From positions 3,824,963-3,888,962 of the forward strand of contig NZ_JAMLIG010000001.1 of assembly GCF_023954305.1 (NCBI RefSeq): a DNA stretch of 64,000 nucleotides, in the 5' to 3' direction. Origin of the DNA: Mesorhizobium sp. Its GTDB lineage: Bacteria; Pseudomonadota; Alphaproteobacteria; Rhizobiales; Rhizobiaceae. This document shows positions 1 through 8,048 of the stretch, in pieces; position 1 is the first letter of the stretch, and each line of letters opens with the position of its first letter. A program made the position numbers and the translations under genes. Under the pieces are notes generated by a model, which did not search any database, had not been told where the DNA came from, and was given only the letters and a program-made list of their open reading frames with translations.

Positions 1-44
1 CGTCCTTGCCGGAAGGCGTAATGCCGGAAATGCGGGAAGAGGGC

Positions 45-950
45 TCAGGCATGGGGCAATCCCGCTATCTCGTGTCCGGCGGCTTCCAGACGGTCGCGAA
101 GTGCCGCGATATGCGGCGGGCCGACCTCGCAGCATCCGCCGACGATGTCGAGGCCGGCTTCGACCCAGCCCAGCGCGAAATCGGCATAGGCGTCCGGATC
201 GAGGTCGTGGCGGGCGTGCAGCACGTCCACCGTGCCGCCGTGCTTCAGCGCCTCGGTCGCGGTGAAGCCGTTGGCATAGGCGCCAACGGGCGCGCCGAGG
301 CCCTTCAGCGCCGACAGCGCTGCATCGATCGTCTCCGGCCGCGAGCAGTTGACGAGACGGGCGGCGATGGGGAGATGCGCGATGGCTCCGGCGGCCTCGG
401 TCAAGGTCTCGCCGCTTCTCAGCCGCGTGCCGGGCTCGTCGGCGAGCGTCCACGACACCCAGACCGGCTTGCCGGACTCGCAAGCGGCGGTCGCGGCGGC
501 GTGCGCCTCCTCGGCCGAGGCCATCGTCTCGCAGAGGATCAGGTCGACATGGTCGGCCTGTTCGGCGACGATGCGCCGGTAGATGGCGAGCGTGTCGGCG
601 TAGGAGATCGTCAGCTTCGGCGCATAGGAGCCGAACAGCGGCGGCAGGCAGCCGGCGATGGCGCAGTCGCCGGCCGCGTCGCGCGCCTGGCGGGCCAGCT
701 CGATGCCTCGCGCCTGCAAGGTCTGGAACAGCTCGCCCGCGCCTTCGCGCTCCAGCCGCTCCGGCGTCGCTGCATAGGTGTTGATGGTGATGACCTTGGC
801 GCCGGCCTCGATGAACTCGGCATGCAGGTCGCGCACGAGGTCGGGCTCGTCGATCAGCACGCGGGCCGACCAGAGCGGCGTCGGCTTGGACTTCGAGCGG
901 CGGATCAGCTCCTGGCCCATGCCGCCGTCGGTGAGGATGATGGATTTCAA
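45..950 (-). CDS. Homocysteine S-methyltransferase family protein
   Basis: A 301-residue protein of the cobalamin-independent homocysteine methyltransferase family (MMUM/BHMT type), expected to move a methyl group from a methylated donor to homocysteine in the cytoplasm. The N-terminal LTDGGMGQEL strand and the zinc-binding elements NCS and GGCC near the C-terminus, all family hallmarks, are present. The start is a TTG at 948-950, chosen because GGAGG (961-965) lies 10 bases upstream and the family fold begins at once; the open frame upstream runs through a palindromic repeat. It lies downstream of an FAD-GcvT oxidoreductase gene on the same strand, so the pair may handle a betaine-like donor and its demethylated product. 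The donor cannot be told from sequence. Confidence 0.85.
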   Translation of the reverse strand: MKSIILTDGGMGQELIRRSKSKPTPLWSARVLIDEPDLVRDLHAEFIEAGAKVITINTYAATPERLEREGAGELFQTLQARGIELARQARDAAGDCAIAGCLPPLFGSYAPKLTISYADTLAIYRRIVAEQADHVDLILCETMASAEEAHAAATAACESGKPVWVSWTLADEPGTRLRSGETLTEAAGAIAHLPIAARLVNCSRPETIDAALSALKGLGAPVGAYANGFTATEALKHGGTVDVLHARHDLDPDAYADFALGWVEAGLDIVGGCCEVGPPHIAALRDRLEAAGHEIAGLPHA

Positions 951-992
951 GGGCGGGGTGCCTCCACGAAACGGGACTGCCGCGTTCTTTCG

Positions 993-1151
993 CGCCCCCC
1001 TCTGTCCTGACGGACATCTCCCCCACACGGGGGGAGATTGGCAGCTTCTACGCCGTGCCATCTCCTGCCAGGATTGCGATTTCCGAGACCGTTCGCGGCA
1101 GCCGATCTCCCCCCTCGTGGGGGAGATGTCCGGCAGGACAGAGGGGGGCGC
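993..1151. repeat. Rhizobial-type palindromic intergenic repeat A
   Basis: Two GC-rich units in inverted orientation (about 993-1041 and 1101-1151) share the cgccccc-tctgtcctg-cggacatctccccc pattern and are separated by about 60 unrelated bases. Each unit contains its own small palindrome (ctcccccacacgggggga-like). It lies between the FAD-GcvT gene and the homocysteine methyltransferase gene. Elements like this are dispersed in rhizobial intergenic DNA; any role here is unknown. Confidence 0.7.
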
Positions 1152-1194
1152 CGTAGGGCGCTACCCACCTCGAACCCGGAGCTTGTAACCTTGC

Positions 1195-3648
1195 TCATGC
1201 GCGCAGCCTCTCGTTCTTCGGATCCCAGAGCGGCTCGTCCTTCTGGACGATCGCGGCAAAGCGGTCGCCGAAGATCTCGACTTCGATCCGCGTGCCGGGC
1301 TCGGCGAGGTCGGCGCGCAGCATGCCGAGCGCGATCGACCGGTCGACGCGGTGGCCCCAACCGCCCGACAGCGTCTCGCCGACGATCTGGCCGTCGTGCC
1401 AGAGCGTCGACATGTAGGGCGCGTCGCATGGGCCGGGGTCCTCGATGACCAGCGTGACGAAACGCTTGGTCACGCCCTGCTGCTTTTCGCTGAGCAGCGC
1501 CGCCTTGCCCTTGAAGCCGGGCTTGTCCCATTTGACGAAACGCTCCAGCCCGCCCTGGAGGATCGTGTAGTCGGTCGACAGGTCCTGTTTCCAGGCGCGG
1601 TAGGACTTTTCCAGCCTGAGCGAATCCAGCGCGAACATACCGAAGGGTTTGAGGCCGTGCTTCTGCCCGGCGGCCCAGACGGCGTCGAAGACGGCCGCCG
1701 TGTCCTCCACCTTCGTGTGCAGTTCCCAGCCGAGTTCGCCGGCGAAGGAAACCCGCACAAGCTGCAGCCATTTGCCGGCGATCTGGCAGGACTGGTGCGT
1801 CAGCCAGGGTTTTGACAGGTCGGCGTCGGTCAACGCAGCCAGAATCTCCCGCGATTTCGGCCCGGTGAGGATCTGGCAGGAGAAGGCCTCGGTGACGTTT
1901 TGCAGAGTCACCTGAGTGGCTTGCGGCAAATGGTTCGCGAGCCACTCGAAATCGTGCACCTCGGCCACGGCCGCCGTGATGAGGAAGAAGAAGTCTTCCT
2001 CGATCGCCATGATCGACATTTCGGTAACGATACGACCCTTGTCGTCGGCGAAGTAGCCGAGGCCGATACGGCCGGGTTTCGGTACCGCGCCGGTGATGAG
2101 CGAGGACAGCCATTCGCGGGCGCCTTCGCCCTGGACCCGGAAGCGCGAGAAGCCCGGAAGGTCGAGAATGCCGGCGGCGTCGCGCACGGCGTGGCACTCC
2201 TCGCGGATGCGCGTCTGCCACGGACCGTCGCGGTCGAAGGTCTGGGTAGAGGCCTCCGACGTATCGTCGCCGGGCTTTGCGTACCAGGTCGCGCGCTCCC
2301 AGCCATTGTAGGGCGCGAACTGGGCGCCCAGCGCCGCGATGCGGTCGTGGATCGGCGAAAGCTTGCGGTTGCGCGCCGCCGGCCAGGCGTGGCGCGGGAA
2401 GTGAACCGCATATTCGTGGCCGTAGACCTCCATGCCCTTGGCGACGGCATAGTCGGGCGCGGCGGCGAATTTCGTGAACCGGCGCGGGTCGCACGACCAC
2501 ATGTCCCATTCGGTCGCGCCTTCGGTCACCCATTCGGCCAGAACCTTGCCGGCACCGCCCGCCTGCGCAATGCCGAAGGTGAAGACGCAGGCCTCGAACG
2601 CATTCGGCACGCCCGGCATCGGGCCGATCAACGGGTTGCCGTCCGGCGCATAGGGGATGGGGCCGTTGATGATCTTGGAGAGGCCCGCCGTGCCGAGGAT
2701 CGGCACGCGGGCGATGGCGTCGTTCAGATACCACTCCAGCCGTTCCAGATCGTCGGGAAAGAGCTGGAAGGAGAAATCGTCCGGCATCGGATCGTCCGGG
2801 CTCGCCCAGTGCGCCCGGCAATTGCGCTCGTAGGGGCCGAGATTCATGCCGGCCTTCTCCTGGCGCAGGTAGTAGGACGTGTCGACGTCGCGCAGCAGCG
2901 GCAGCTTGTGGCCGACCTCCTTCGTCCAGGCGGCGAGCTCGGGGATCTCCTCGAACAGAATGTACTGATGGCTCATCACCATCATTGGGATGTCGCGGCC
3001 GAACATCTTGCCGACTTCCGCCGCCCGGTAGCCGGCAGCGTTGACGATCTTCTCGCAGCGGATGTCGCCCTTGGGCGTCGAGACGATCCACTCGTCCCTG
3101 TCACGGCGCACTCCCGTCACCGGGCAGAAGCGCTCGATGCGGGCGCCGAGGTCGCGCGCGCCCTTGGCTAGCGCCTGGGTCAACTGCGCCGGATCGATGT
3201 CGCCGTCATTGGGATCGTAGAGAGCGCCGGCCAGGTCGTGCAGTTCGAGGAAGGGATATTTCGACTTGATCTCGTTGGGGCCGATGACGTCGATCGCCAT
3301 GCCCTGGTAGCGGCCCATGCCCTTGGCGCGCTGGAACTCGCGCATCCGCTCGCGTCCGTGGGCGAGGCGGATCGAGCCGGTGACGTGGTAGTTCATCGGA
3401 TAGCCGACGGCTTCGGCCAGCCCGCGGTAGAGCGTCGCCGAATAGCGCTGCATGTTCATCAGCGACCAGGACGAGGAGAAGGTCGGCACGTTGCCGGCGG
3501 CGTGCCAGGTCGAGCCGGAGGTCAGCTCGTTCTTCTCGAGCAGCACGCAGTCGGTCCAGCCGGCCTTGGCGAGGTGGTAGAGCGAGGACACGCCGACCGC
3601 GCCGCCGCCGATGATGACCACGCGCGCCTGGGTGGGGAAATCGGCCAT
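1195..3648 (-). CDS. FAD-dependent oxidoreductase with GcvT domain (dimethylglycine/sarcosine dehydrogenase type)
   Basis: An 817-residue protein with an N-terminal DAO-fold FAD domain (VVIIGGGAVG near residue 12) followed by a C-terminal aminomethyltransferase (GcvT) domain, the architecture of dimethylglycine and sarcosine dehydrogenases. Such enzymes oxidise an N-methyl group and pass the carbon to tetrahydrofolate. The segment SGSTWHAAG carries the histidine that holds FAD covalently in characterised relatives. The ATG at 3648 is preferred over an upstream TTG because GGAGG sits 9 bases before it. It is flanked by an XRE-cupin regulator upstream and a homocysteine methyltransferase downstream on the same strand. 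The exact N-methyl substrate is not determined. Confidence 0.85.
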   Translation of the reverse strand: MADFPTQARVVIIGGGAVGVSSLYHLAKAGWTDCVLLEKNELTSGSTWHAAGNVPTFSSSWSLMNMQRYSATLYRGLAEAVGYPMNYHVTGSIRLAHGRERMREFQRAKGMGRYQGMAIDVIGPNEIKSKYPFLELHDLAGALYDPNDGDIDPAQLTQALAKGARDLGARIERFCPVTGVRRDRDEWIVSTPKGDIRCEKIVNAAGYRAAEVGKMFGRDIPMMVMSHQYILFEEIPELAAWTKEVGHKLPLLRDVDTSYYLRQEKAGMNLGPYERNCRAHWASPDDPMPDDFSFQLFPDDLERLEWYLNDAIARVPILGTAGLSKIINGPIPYAPDGNPLIGPMPGVPNAFEACVFTFGIAQAGGAGKVLAEWVTEGATEWDMWSCDPRRFTKFAAAPDYAVAKGMEVYGHEYAVHFPRHAWPAARNRKLSPIHDRIAALGAQFAPYNGWERATWYAKPGDDTSEASTQTFDRDGPWQTRIREECHAVRDAAGILDLPGFSRFRVQGEGAREWLSSLITGAVPKPGRIGLGYFADDKGRIVTEMSIMAIEEDFFFLITAAVAEVHDFEWLANHLPQATQVTLQNVTEAFSCQILTGPKSREILAALTDADLSKPWLTHQSCQIAGKWLQLVRVSFAGELGWELHTKVEDTAAVFDAVWAAGQKHGLKPFGMFALDSLRLEKSYRAWKQDLSTDYTILQGGLERFVKWDKPGFKGKAALLSEKQQGVTKRFVTLVIEDPGPCDAPYMSTLWHDGQIVGETLSGGWGHRVDRSIALGMLRADLAEPGTRIEVEIFGDRFAAIVQKDEPLWDPKNERLRA

Positions 3649-3668
3649 CAGCTCGTTCCTCCGCAAAA

Positions 3669-3809
3669 CACCCCCACTCCGTCACGCTTCGCGTGCCACC
3701 TCTCCCCCTGCCAGGGGGAGAGGAAATACCGGCCGCGTCCTCGGCGCCCTTCCTCTCCCCCGTCGAGCGGGGGAGAGGTGTCGAGGCGAAGCCGAGACGG
3801 AGTGGGGGT
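3669..3809. repeat. Palindromic intergenic repeat B
   Basis: Two inverted GC-rich units, about 3669-3723 and 3752-3809, share acccccactccgt at the outer ends and cctctcccc-gggggagagg hairpins at the inner ends. The element fills the gap between the XRE-cupin regulator and the FAD-GcvT gene and could form a long hairpin in the transcript. Confidence 0.7.
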
Positions 3810-3823
3810 CGATTTCATCATCC

Positions 3824-4423
3824 TCAATACACCGGCGGGCTCACCACCCAGATGACCACCGCCGGCACCGTGCCCGGATTGCGCCAGCGGAAGGGCTTTT
3901 CGCGGAAACGGAACGAATCGCCCTCGCGCAGCGCATGCCAGACGCCGTCGATCTCGATTTCGAACCGGCCGGACACCAGATAGCCCGCTTCCTCCGTCGC
4001 GCGCAGCGACGGTCTGTCGAGCACCGCCCCCGGCGCGAACTCGGAGCGCAGGATCTCGAAACTGCCCCCGAGGTCGGGCGAAAGCAGTTCCTCGACGAGA
4101 CCGGTGTCGGTGGAGCCCAGGCGGCGGCGGCCGACGGCGCGCACGATGACGCCGCGCTCCGCCTCCGGCCCGTCGTCATTGGCGAAGAACAGGCTGAGCG
4201 GCACGCCATAGACGGTAGCGAGTGCGCGCAGATCGGCGATGGCAGGGCTCGAAAGGCCGCGTTCGACCTGGCTCACCCAGCCGAGCGAGCGGCCGACACG
4301 GGCGGCGAGTTCCGACAGCGTCATGCCGCGCGCCTTGCGCAGCGCGCGCAAATCCGACGCGAGATGCCGGATACGCGGCGGCTGTGCCTGAGAAATTCGT
4401 GAAATCTGGCTCACGATTTTCAT
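3824..4423 (-). CDS. XRE-family regulator with C-terminal cupin domain
   Basis: A 199-residue DNA-binding regulator. Residues about 18-72 form an XRE helix-turn-helix (RALRKARGMTLSELAARVG followed by a recognition helix SLGWVSQVERG). Residues about 110-195 form a small cupin, the usual ligand-sensing domain of this class, which often controls amine or amino-acid catabolism. The ATG at 4421-4423 is chosen because the helix-turn-helix starts shortly after it; the longer upstream frame is low in complexity and overlaps the divergent promoter. It is divergent from the nitroreductase gene and upstream of the FAD-GcvT/homocysteine methyltransferase genes, so it probably controls one or both. The ligand is unknown. 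Confidence 0.85.
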   Translation of the reverse strand: MKIVSQISRISQAQPPRIRHLASDLRALRKARGMTLSELAARVGRSLGWVSQVERGLSSPAIADLRALATVYGVPLSLFFANDDGPEAERGVIVRAVGRRRLGSTDTGLVEELLSPDLGGSFEILRSEFAPGAVLDRPSLRATEEAGYLVSGRFEIEIDGVWHALREGDSFRFREKPFRWRNPGTVPAVVIWVVSPPVY

Positions 4424-4436
4424 ATTCGCGCCAGCC

Positions 4437-4461
4437 GTGAAAAAATCAAGCCGAATTTCAC
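4437..4461. promoter_or_regulatory. Candidate operator between XRE-cupin and nitroreductase genes
   Basis: An inverted repeat GTGAAA (4437-4442) and TTTCAC (4456-4461) with a 13-base spacer lies in the 134-base divergent intergenic region. A further CGTGAAAT copy occurs at 4398-4405. The repeated GTGAAA half-site suggests a binding site for the neighbouring XRE-cupin regulator, which is inference. Confidence 0.35.
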
Positions 4462-4557
4462 AGATGGCACAGGGGTTGCGAAGTGCCTCCCGGACATGCG
4501 AATTGCAGGGACGCCCCGCTTCCCGACGCGGGCGGGGCAGACGCGAAAGGCCGTTCG

Positions 4558-5268
4558 ATGGCAGCACCCCAGATGAAGCCGGACATCGTCGACGAAACCG
4601 CGATCGTCGACGAGGCGATCACGTCGCGGCGCTCCGTGCGCGCCTTTCTGCCTGACCCGGTCGGCGAGCAGACGATCCGCGACATCCTCACGGTCGCCTC
4701 GCGTGCCCCCTCCGGCACCAACATGCAGCCATGGAAGGTCTATGTCGTCACCGGCCAGAAGCTGAAGGCGGTGTCCGATGCCGTACTGAATTCCGGCATA
4801 CGGGCCGAGAAGATCGCCTGGGACGAATACAAATACTATCCCGACAAGTTCTTCGAACCTTATTACGCGCGCCGCCGCGCGGTCGGCTTCGCCCTCTACG
4901 ACGCCTTGGGCATTCCCAAGCGCGACGTCAATCAGATGCGGGCGCAGCACGACCGCAATTTCGTCTTCTTCGACGCTCCGATGGGCCTGATCTTCACCAT
5001 CGACCGTCGCCTCAACCAGGGGTCCTGGATCGACCACGGCATGTTCCTGCAGTCGATCATGGTCGCCGCGCGGGCCAGGGGCCTCCACACCTGTCCGCAG
5101 GCGGCGTTCGCGCCCTATCACAGGCAGATCCGGCCGGTGCTCGACATTCCCGACGAGGAGATCATCACCTGCGGCATGGCGATCGGCTACGAGGATACGT
5201 CGAAGCCCGAAAACAACTTCCGAACGGAACGCGCGTCGCTCGAGGAGTTCGTCACCTTCGTCAGGTGA
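4558..5268 (+). CDS. Nitroreductase family protein
   Basis: A 236-residue FMN-dependent nitroreductase-fold oxidoreductase. The N-terminal motif SRRSVRAFLPDPV and the FMN-phosphate contact region ASRAPSGTNMQPW are typical, and GMAIGYED near the C-terminus matches the family. Such enzymes reduce nitro, quinone or enone compounds with NAD(P)H in the cytoplasm. The ATG at 4558 is used; a second in-frame ATG lies at 4573. It is transcribed away from the XRE-cupin regulator, which may control it, and is followed by the convergent MarR gene. The natural substrate cannot be assigned. Confidence 0.85.
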   Translation: MAAPQMKPDIVDETAIVDEAITSRRSVRAFLPDPVGEQTIRDILTVASRAPSGTNMQPWKVYVVTGQKLKAVSDAVLNSGIRAEKIAWDEYKYYPDKFFEPYYARRRAVGFALYDALGIPKRDVNQMRAQHDRNFVFFDAPMGLIFTIDRRLNQGSWIDHGMFLQSIMVAARARGLHTCPQAAFAPYHRQIRPVLDIPDEEIITCGMAIGYEDTSKPENNFRTERASLEEFVTFVR

Positions 5269-5328
5269 GCGGAGGGCGGAACGGCTGTCCGGCCACCCCG
5301 TGCATCCGCCGCTTGCTCGCCCGCCGCA

Positions 5329-5778
5329 CTACTTCGCCAACGCGATCAGTCCGGCCCGAAGCTGGTCGGCGTCGTTGAGACCGGCCTCCAGCGCGCCGTG
5401 TTCCGCGGTCCAGATCGGCATCGCCTCGGCCAGTCGCTCCCGGCCCGTATCGGTCAGCACCAGCAGGCGGCCGCGGCGGTCGTCCGGGTCAGGCTCGGTC
5501 GTCACCAGGGCCCGCTTTTCCAGCGTCTTCAGGGCTGCCGTCAGCGTCGTCCGGTCCATGCCGAGAAGGGCCGAAACGTCGCGCATCCGCACCGGTCCGG
5601 GGCGGTTCATCGACATCAACATGGAGAACTGGCCGTTGGTGAGACCCGCGGGGCGCAGCGCCTCGTCGAAGCGGCGGGCGAGAACCCGCGCCGCGCGCTG
5701 GGCATGCAGGCACAGGCATGTGTCGCGCACATGCAGCGTCGTGCGAGTGTCAGGAGCCGGCAGCTTTGGCGGTGTCAT
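5329..5778 (-). CDS. MarR-family transcriptional regulator
   Basis: A 149-residue winged-helix regulator. The helix-turn-helix MRDVSALLGMDRTTLTAALK and the wing PDPDDRRGRLLVLTDTG are clear MarR features. Two cysteines, Cys20 and Cys22 (DTCLC), lie in the N-terminal dimerisation helix region and could be redox sensing. A perfect 14-base palindrome just upstream is a likely self-operator. It is divergent from the beta-propeller/MoaD-like pair and may repress it. The inducer is unknown. Confidence 0.9.
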   Translation of the reverse strand: MTPPKLPAPDTRTTLHVRDTCLCLHAQRAARVLARRFDEALRPAGLTNGQFSMLMSMNRPGPVRMRDVSALLGMDRTTLTAALKTLEKRALVTTEPDPDDRRGRLLVLTDTGRERLAEAMPIWTAEHGALEAGLNDADQLRAGLIALAK

Positions 5779-5788
5779 GGCTCGATTA

Positions 5789-5802
5789 CGTTGATATCAA
5801 CG
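5789..5802. promoter_or_regulatory. Candidate MarR operator
   Basis: CGTTGATATCAACG is a perfect 14-base palindrome, 10 bases upstream of the marR start and 64 bases upstream of the divergent beta-propeller gene. Size and position fit MarR operators; binding is inferred. Confidence 0.55.
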
Positions 5803-5866
5803 AAAAAGTCCATAGGATAAGGTTAGACAGCGACGAATGCCCGCAGTCAGCGGATGGGAGGACGGA

Positions 5867-6940
5867 ATGGCGAAGGTTCTGGTGCTGATCGGCACCAAGA
5901 AAGGTGCGTTTATCGCGCAGAGCGACGAAACGCGGAAGGATTGGTCGCTGCGTGGGCCGTTCTGCAACACGTGGCCGATCCATCATTTCATCGCCGATCC
6001 GGCGACCGGCGCCGTGCATGCGGCGGGCGGCAACGAATGGTTCGGCCCGGCCGTCTGGACCAGCAAGGACCTCGGCGAGACCTGGACTCACTCCAGCCAG
6101 GGCCTCGCCTACGAAACGGGCAAGGAGCCGGTGGCCGCGGCCTGGAGCGTGGCGCCGCGCGACGGCGAACTCTTCGTCGGCGTCCAGCCGGCGGGTCTGT
6201 TCCGCTCCACCGATGGCGGCGAAAGCTTCGAGCACATCGAAGGCTTGCAGAACCATCCCACCCGACCCGAATGGAACCCCGGCGGCGCGGGGTTGATCCT
6301 CCATTCGATCGTGTTCGACCCGAAACATCCCGAGCGGATCTGGATCGGCATCTCGTCGGCCGGCGTATTCTACACCGAGGACGGCGGCAAGACCTGGGAG
6401 CCGCGCAACAACGGCACGCGCGCCGACTTCTTCCCCGAAGACCAGCGCTATCCCGAGTTCGGCCAGTGCGTCCACAACATGGTTCGCGCGGCGGGCAGCG
6501 ACCGGCTCTACCAGCAGAACCATTGCGGGATGTACCGCTCCGACGACGGCGGAGAGAGCTGGCAGAGCATAGAAGACGGGCTGCCCTCCGACTTCGGCTT
6601 CCCGGCCGGCGCGCATCCGCGCGATCCCGAGACGCTCTATCTCATTCCGCTCAACGGCGCCGAAAAGGGCCGCTTCGTGCCCGACGGCAAGGCGGCGGTC
6701 TGGCGCACCCGCGACGGCGGCCGGACGTGGACCGACCTGCGCAACGGCCTGCCGCAGGAGAACGCCTATTTCGGCGTGCTGCGCCAGGCGATGGCGACCG
6801 ACCGAATGGAACCGGCAGGCGTCTATTTCGGCACCGGCACGGGCACGCTCTACGGCAGCGCCGACGAGGGCGAGAGCTGGTTCGAAATCGCCCAGCACCT
6901 GCCGACGATTTCGTCGGTCGAGACCTACGTGATCGACTGA
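5867..6940 (+). CDS. BNR/Asp-box beta-propeller protein
   Basis: A 357-residue protein with six Asp-box turns of the S-x-D-G-G-x-T-W type (SKDLGETW, STDGGESF, TEDGGKTW, SDDGGESW, TRDGGRTW, SADEGESW), so a six-bladed sialidase/VPS10-like beta-propeller is expected. There is no signal peptide, which suggests a cytoplasmic location, and no sialidase catalytic set could be recognised. The ATG at 5867 is chosen because GGGAGGA lies just upstream. Its stop overlaps the start of the MoaD/ThiS-like gene (TGATG), indicating translational coupling. Databases often call such proteins exo-alpha-sialidase, but the enzymatic role is unproven; a scaffold or partner for the small sulfur-carrier-like protein is as likely. 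Confidence 0.75.
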   Translation: MAKVLVLIGTKKGAFIAQSDETRKDWSLRGPFCNTWPIHHFIADPATGAVHAAGGNEWFGPAVWTSKDLGETWTHSSQGLAYETGKEPVAAAWSVAPRDGELFVGVQPAGLFRSTDGGESFEHIEGLQNHPTRPEWNPGGAGLILHSIVFDPKHPERIWIGISSAGVFYTEDGGKTWEPRNNGTRADFFPEDQRYPEFGQCVHNMVRAAGSDRLYQQNHCGMYRSDDGGESWQSIEDGLPSDFGFPAGAHPRDPETLYLIPLNGAEKGRFVPDGKAAVWRTRDGGRTWTDLRNGLPQENAYFGVLRQAMATDRMEPAGVYFGTGTGTLYGSADEGESWFEIAQHLPTISSVETYVID

Positions 6941-7233
6941 TGGAGATCGGCCACAACAGCGGCGACCACAGGATCGTCGCGCGGCTTCAGGGCGTGATGG
7001 TCGACCTTTTTCCAGGCTCGACCCGTCGCGTCGAGATGTCGGCGCGCACGGTGGCCGAGATGATCGACGAACTCGACCGCCGCTGGCCCGGCATGGGCGA
7101 CCGCATCCGCGACACGCGCCCGGCGATCCGCAAGCACATGAACGTCTTCGTCGACGGCGAGCGCGCGAAGCTCGACACGAAAATCCCGCGCGGGGCGGAG
7201 GTGTTCATCATCACAGCGATCAGCGGGGGGTGA
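6940..7233 (+). CDS. MoaD/ThiS-like ubiquitin-fold protein
   Basis: A 97-residue protein ending in the diglycine ISGG, which is the activation site of sulfur-carrier ubiquitin-fold proteins such as MoaD and ThiS. The core pattern VAEMIDELDRRWPGM and VNVDG-like NVFVDGE before the GAEVFIITAISGG end matches the MoaD family. The ATG overlaps the stop of the beta-propeller gene. No adenylating E1/MoeB-like enzyme is adjacent, so activation would have to come from elsewhere in the genome. A role in sulfur transfer or in modification of a partner is possible; which pathway is unknown. Confidence 0.75.
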   Translation: MEIGHNSGDHRIVARLQGVMVDLFPGSTRRVEMSARTVAEMIDELDRRWPGMGDRIRDTRPAIRKHMNVFVDGERAKLDTKIPRGAEVFIITAISGG

Positions 7234-7241
7234 GGGACGTC

Positions 7242-7346
7242 TCAATCGCAGTGTTCGTCGGTTTCCGGAAGCTCATAACGATCCCCTTCGGCGATGTTCG
7301 ATTGTACCAAAAGAGCGATTTCGGCTTCAGTCAGATCGCGAACCAT
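7242..7346 (-). CDS. Possible 34-residue small protein
   Basis: A short acidic open frame (MVRDLTEAEIALLVQ at the N-terminus, ending DEHCD) preceded by AAGGAGA about 10 bases before the ATG. No family is recognised. It follows soxG on the same strand by about 115 bases. The good ribosome binding site is the only support beyond the open frame, so it may not be a gene. Confidence 0.3.
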   Translation of the reverse strand: MVRDLTEAEIALLVQSNIAEGDRYELPETDEHCD

Positions 7347-7460
7347 CACGTGTCGCCTCTCCTTGGAGCGCCGCGGTGCTATGCTTGTCGTTAGTGAAGG
7401 CGAACGGGCCATAAGAGGGTCGGTAGCCGCCAATATCTGCCAGGCCAATGCGCGCCGGGA

Positions 7461-8048
7461 CTACCTCACCTCGTATCCAACCTCCTCCGCCGCATGGCCC
7501 AGCGTCGTCCAGAAACTCCGCGCAAACGAGCGGAAGACGTAGAGGTCGAACTGGTCGGCGCCCGTGCGCTGGATCTGGGTGAAGACGTCGTGGTGCATGG
7601 TCGAACGGCCGGCGTGGAGCGGGAAGGCGGGGAGCGCGAAGTCGATCGCGTAGAGTTTTCCCAGAACCCATTCCGCTTTCGGACCGGAAATACGCAGCGC
7701 GGTGCGGCCATGGGAGAGGCCGGTGACTGTGCCGACCGCGATGGGAACCGCCCTCACGAGTTCGGTCTCGATACCTTCGGCCTGCGTCACCACCATGAAT
7801 TTCCCGGGCGCGAAGCCGAAGGCGGCCTTGTGCTCGATGGCGATGCCGCCGCCCGCGCCGTCGGGCAGCTTCAGGCCCGTCACCGCGCGGATCGCGTCGA
7901 TGACAGCCCTTTCCTCGCCCGGCCAGGCGGCGACCTGGACGATCGAGCCGGGGCGGGTCTCGGTCAGGACCACGCCGGGCGCCGTTCCGGTGACGTTGTG
8001 ACGGCCGGGCTTCCAGGCGGGCCCGAGGGGAGACACTTGCTCAACCAT
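7461..8048 (-). CDS. soxG: Sarcosine oxidase gamma subunit
   Basis: A 195-residue subunit of the heterotetrameric sarcosine oxidase, which with alpha, beta and delta oxidises sarcosine to glycine and delivers the carbon as 5,10-methylene-THF or formaldehyde. The C-terminal GRSTMHHDVFTQIQRTG-like region and FRSFARSFW are characteristic of SoxG. It is the last gene of soxBDAG and overlaps the end of soxA by eight bases, implying coupled translation. Confidence 0.92.
   Translation of the reverse strand: MVEQVSPLGPAWKPGRHNVTGTAPGVVLTETRPGSIVQVAAWPGEERAVIDAIRAVTGLKLPDGAGGGIAIEHKAAFGFAPGKFMVVTQAEGIETELVRAVPIAVGTVTGLSHGRTALRISGPKAEWVLGKLYAIDFALPAFPLHAGRSTMHHDVFTQIQRTGADQFDLYVFRSFARSFWTTLGHAAEEVGYEVR

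Noticed and set aside
947..3091. A 714-codon minus-strand frame overlapping the first FAD-GcvT gene
   Set aside because: Its sequence is Arg/Pro/Gly-rich without motifs and lies in another frame of a well-supported flavoprotein gene.
5867..6940. True sialidase
   Set aside because: The Asp-boxes show the propeller fold only; no signal peptide and no recognisable Arg triad or Tyr/Glu pair of sialidases.
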